From Pedobacter panaciterrae (lineage in GTDB: Bacteria; Bacteroidota; Bacteroidia; Sphingobacteriales; Sphingobacteriaceae), in assembly GCF_001636695.1 (NCBI RefSeq), contig NZ_LGEL01000043.1:1-44108 (forward strand): a stretch of DNA of 44,108 nt. The letters are read 5' to 3'. Each line of letters starts with the position of its first letter. Position 1 is the stretch's first letter. The notes beneath the pieces are model-generated. The model had not been told where the DNA came from. It did no database searches and saw only the letters and a list, made by a program, of their open reading frames with translations. This document shows positions 43,327-44,108 of the stretch, one piece after another. The position numbers were made by a program, and so were the translations under genes.

Positions 43327-43971
43327 TTATTTTTCAATATTATTTTGAAATGCCTGATTCAATGCACCTAAAAAAGTTTCTGGTGACTGTGCCCCTGATA
43401 CAGCAAGTTTCTGGTTAAATATAAAAAAGGGAACACCTTTAATTCCGATGGTTTGGGCAGCGTTTTCATCATATCTTACTTCATCAGTAAAATCAGTACT
43501 GTTCAGCATAGTTTGTACAGAAAGCCTATCGAGACCAATTTTTTTACCTACTTCAATTAACGACTGGTGATCGCTTATATTAACCCCATCCGTAAAATGA
43601 GCTTTAAATAATTGCTCTTCGGCTTCGTTCCCTAAGTTCATGGACTTAGCCAGCTGGATTAATCTGTGTGCATCAAAAGAATTTGCTACTACAGAAATAT
43701 CAAAATTGAAATCTAATCCAACTGCTGCTGCGGTCTCTGCTACATGTTCATGAGTTTCTATAGCCCATTCTCTTGACCTGCCATACCTATTTGCAAGATA
43801 GTCATAAGCATTAATTTCCGGAGCAGTTTCGGCATGCGGATCAAGTTCATAGCTATGCCACTCGACTTCAATTTTGTCCTTATGCTCAAATTGTTCAAGA
43901 GCAGCTTCAAATTTCCTTTTTCCTATATAACAGAACGGGCAACGCACGTCTGACCAGATATCTACTTTCAT
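43327..43971 (-). CDS. FrnE-like DsbA family oxidoreductase
   Basis: A 214-residue thioredoxin-fold protein of the DsbA/FrnE group, cytoplasmic (no signal peptide). The active site CPFC (C11-C14) follows VDIWSDVR and an inserted helical domain (about 60-150) precedes the cis-proline segment IKGVPFFIFNQKLAVSGAQSPE. FrnE-type proteins have been linked to polyketide biosynthesis and oxidative stress. Start: ATG at 43971. A longer version from 43989 adds six residues but covers a TAAATTTG box (43977-43984), so the shorter start is preferred. No obvious partner; it may be a single-gene unit. Confidence 0.9.
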   Translation of the reverse strand: MKVDIWSDVRCPFCYIGKRKFEAALEQFEHKDKIEVEWHSYELDPHAETAPEINAYDYLANRYGRSREWAIETHEHVAETAAAVGLDFNFDISVVANSFDAHRLIQLAKSMNLGNEAEEQLFKAHFTDGVNISDHQSLIEVGKKIGLDRLSVQTMLNSTDFTDEVRYDENAAQTIGIKGVPFFIFNQKLAVSGAQSPETFLGALNQAFQNNIEK

Positions 43972-43976
43972 TGAAG

Positions 43977-43984
43977 CAAATTTA
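43977..43984 (-). promoter_or_regulatory. -7 promoter box of the FrnE-like gene
   Basis: Minus-strand TAAATTTG matches TAnnTTTG and ends 5 bases before the ATG at 43971. No -33 TTG at 19-21 bases was found. Confidence 0.4.
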
Positions 43985-44089
43985 GGCATCTGAATTTATT
44001 TATAGAGTTATGTTGTTAATTATGAGTTTTATATGATTAACATCCAGTTGGATGAACTGGAACAAGATTATGATGAGTAAAATACTGAG

Positions 44090-44108
44090 CTGTCTCTTAT
44101 AAAAATCG
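44090..44108 (+). other. Probable Tn5/Nextera mosaic-end adapter remnant at contig edge
   Basis: The last 19 bases agree with the 19-base Tn5 mosaic end at 16 positions, including the first 12 without error, and they stop exactly at the window end. Adapter carried into an assembly is a better explanation than a genomic site. Positions 44090-44108 should not be trusted as chromosome. Confidence 0.85.

Noticed and set aside
44043-44061. Hairpin TCCAGTT/AACTGGA near the right edge
   Set aside because: Seven pairs without a T run in a stretch close to the adapter remnant; no function can be supported.

Overview
The window looks like one contig of a low-GC Bacteroidetes chromosome, most likely Sphingobacteriaceae (Pedobacter-like). 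Three things point there: families largely confined to that phylum (Porin_10-type putative porin, DUF4293, DUF5606, GH97, OprO/P-type porin, TonB receptor with an N-terminal CarboxypepD_reg-like domain); Bacteroidetes promoters (TTG/TTTG, 19-21 nt, TAnnTTTG) in front of many genes; and scarce Shine-Dalgarno sequences. No tRNA, rRNA, CRISPR array or prophage was seen. Both edges look like assembly breaks. The left edge lies inside an IS3-type insertion sequence (start of a transposase gene, minus strand, 1-88). The last 19 bases match the Tn5/Nextera mosaic end at 16 of 19 positions, so they are probably adapter, not genome.

Layout. 139-4443: minus-strand genes for a sugar-phosphate nucleotidyltransferase, a HerA-like (DUF853) ATPase, an M42 aminopeptidase and a GNAT acetyltransferase. 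The GNAT gene ends a tight minus-strand unit: porin, acyl-CoA carboxylase beta subunit, MFS transporter, GNAT (8414 to 4024). 8552-11313: small exported protein, SulP anion transporter and beta-carbonic anhydrase, a likely bicarbonate/CO2 unit. 11390-13018: proline catabolism dehydrogenase PruA (minus). 13132-16995: lpxK, purine nucleoside phosphorylase and a putative porin with overlapping ends. A 32-bp-arm inverted repeat (17039-17125) separates this from an exported protein often labelled asparagine synthetase B. 18501-19552: cyclophilin and DUF5606 protein. 19605-20267 (minus): rlmH and a previously uncalled 42-residue membrane peptide. 20341-23547: membrane-anchored MutS-like ATPase and GH1 beta-glucosidase. 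23683-26728: DUF2007/zinc-ribbon protein, DoxX protein, GH97 glycosidase. 26808-29992 (minus): aconitase and polysaccharide deacetylase. 30145-34394: TolC, membrane-fusion adaptor, GpsA, small basic exported protein. 34460-36889 (minus): DEAD-box RNA helicase with RGG tail, DUF4293 membrane protein. 36979-43024: truA, ABC exporter, TonB receptor and PepSY membrane protein (iron uptake). 43327-43971 (minus): FrnE-like DsbA oxidoreductase.

Most genes are housekeeping: lipid A, purine salvage, TCA cycle, rRNA/tRNA modification, outer-membrane transport and glycan hydrolysis. I do not see a multi-gene system that is convincingly new. The items most worth following are the membrane-anchored MutS homologue, the exported family with a misleading asparagine-synthetase label, the split zinc ribbon around a membrane segment, the 42-residue membrane peptide beside rlmH, the long inverted repeat, and the very short 5' leaders implied by TAnnTTTG boxes next to start codons. 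Those boxes also show that several TTG/GTG-extended gene starts are wrong.
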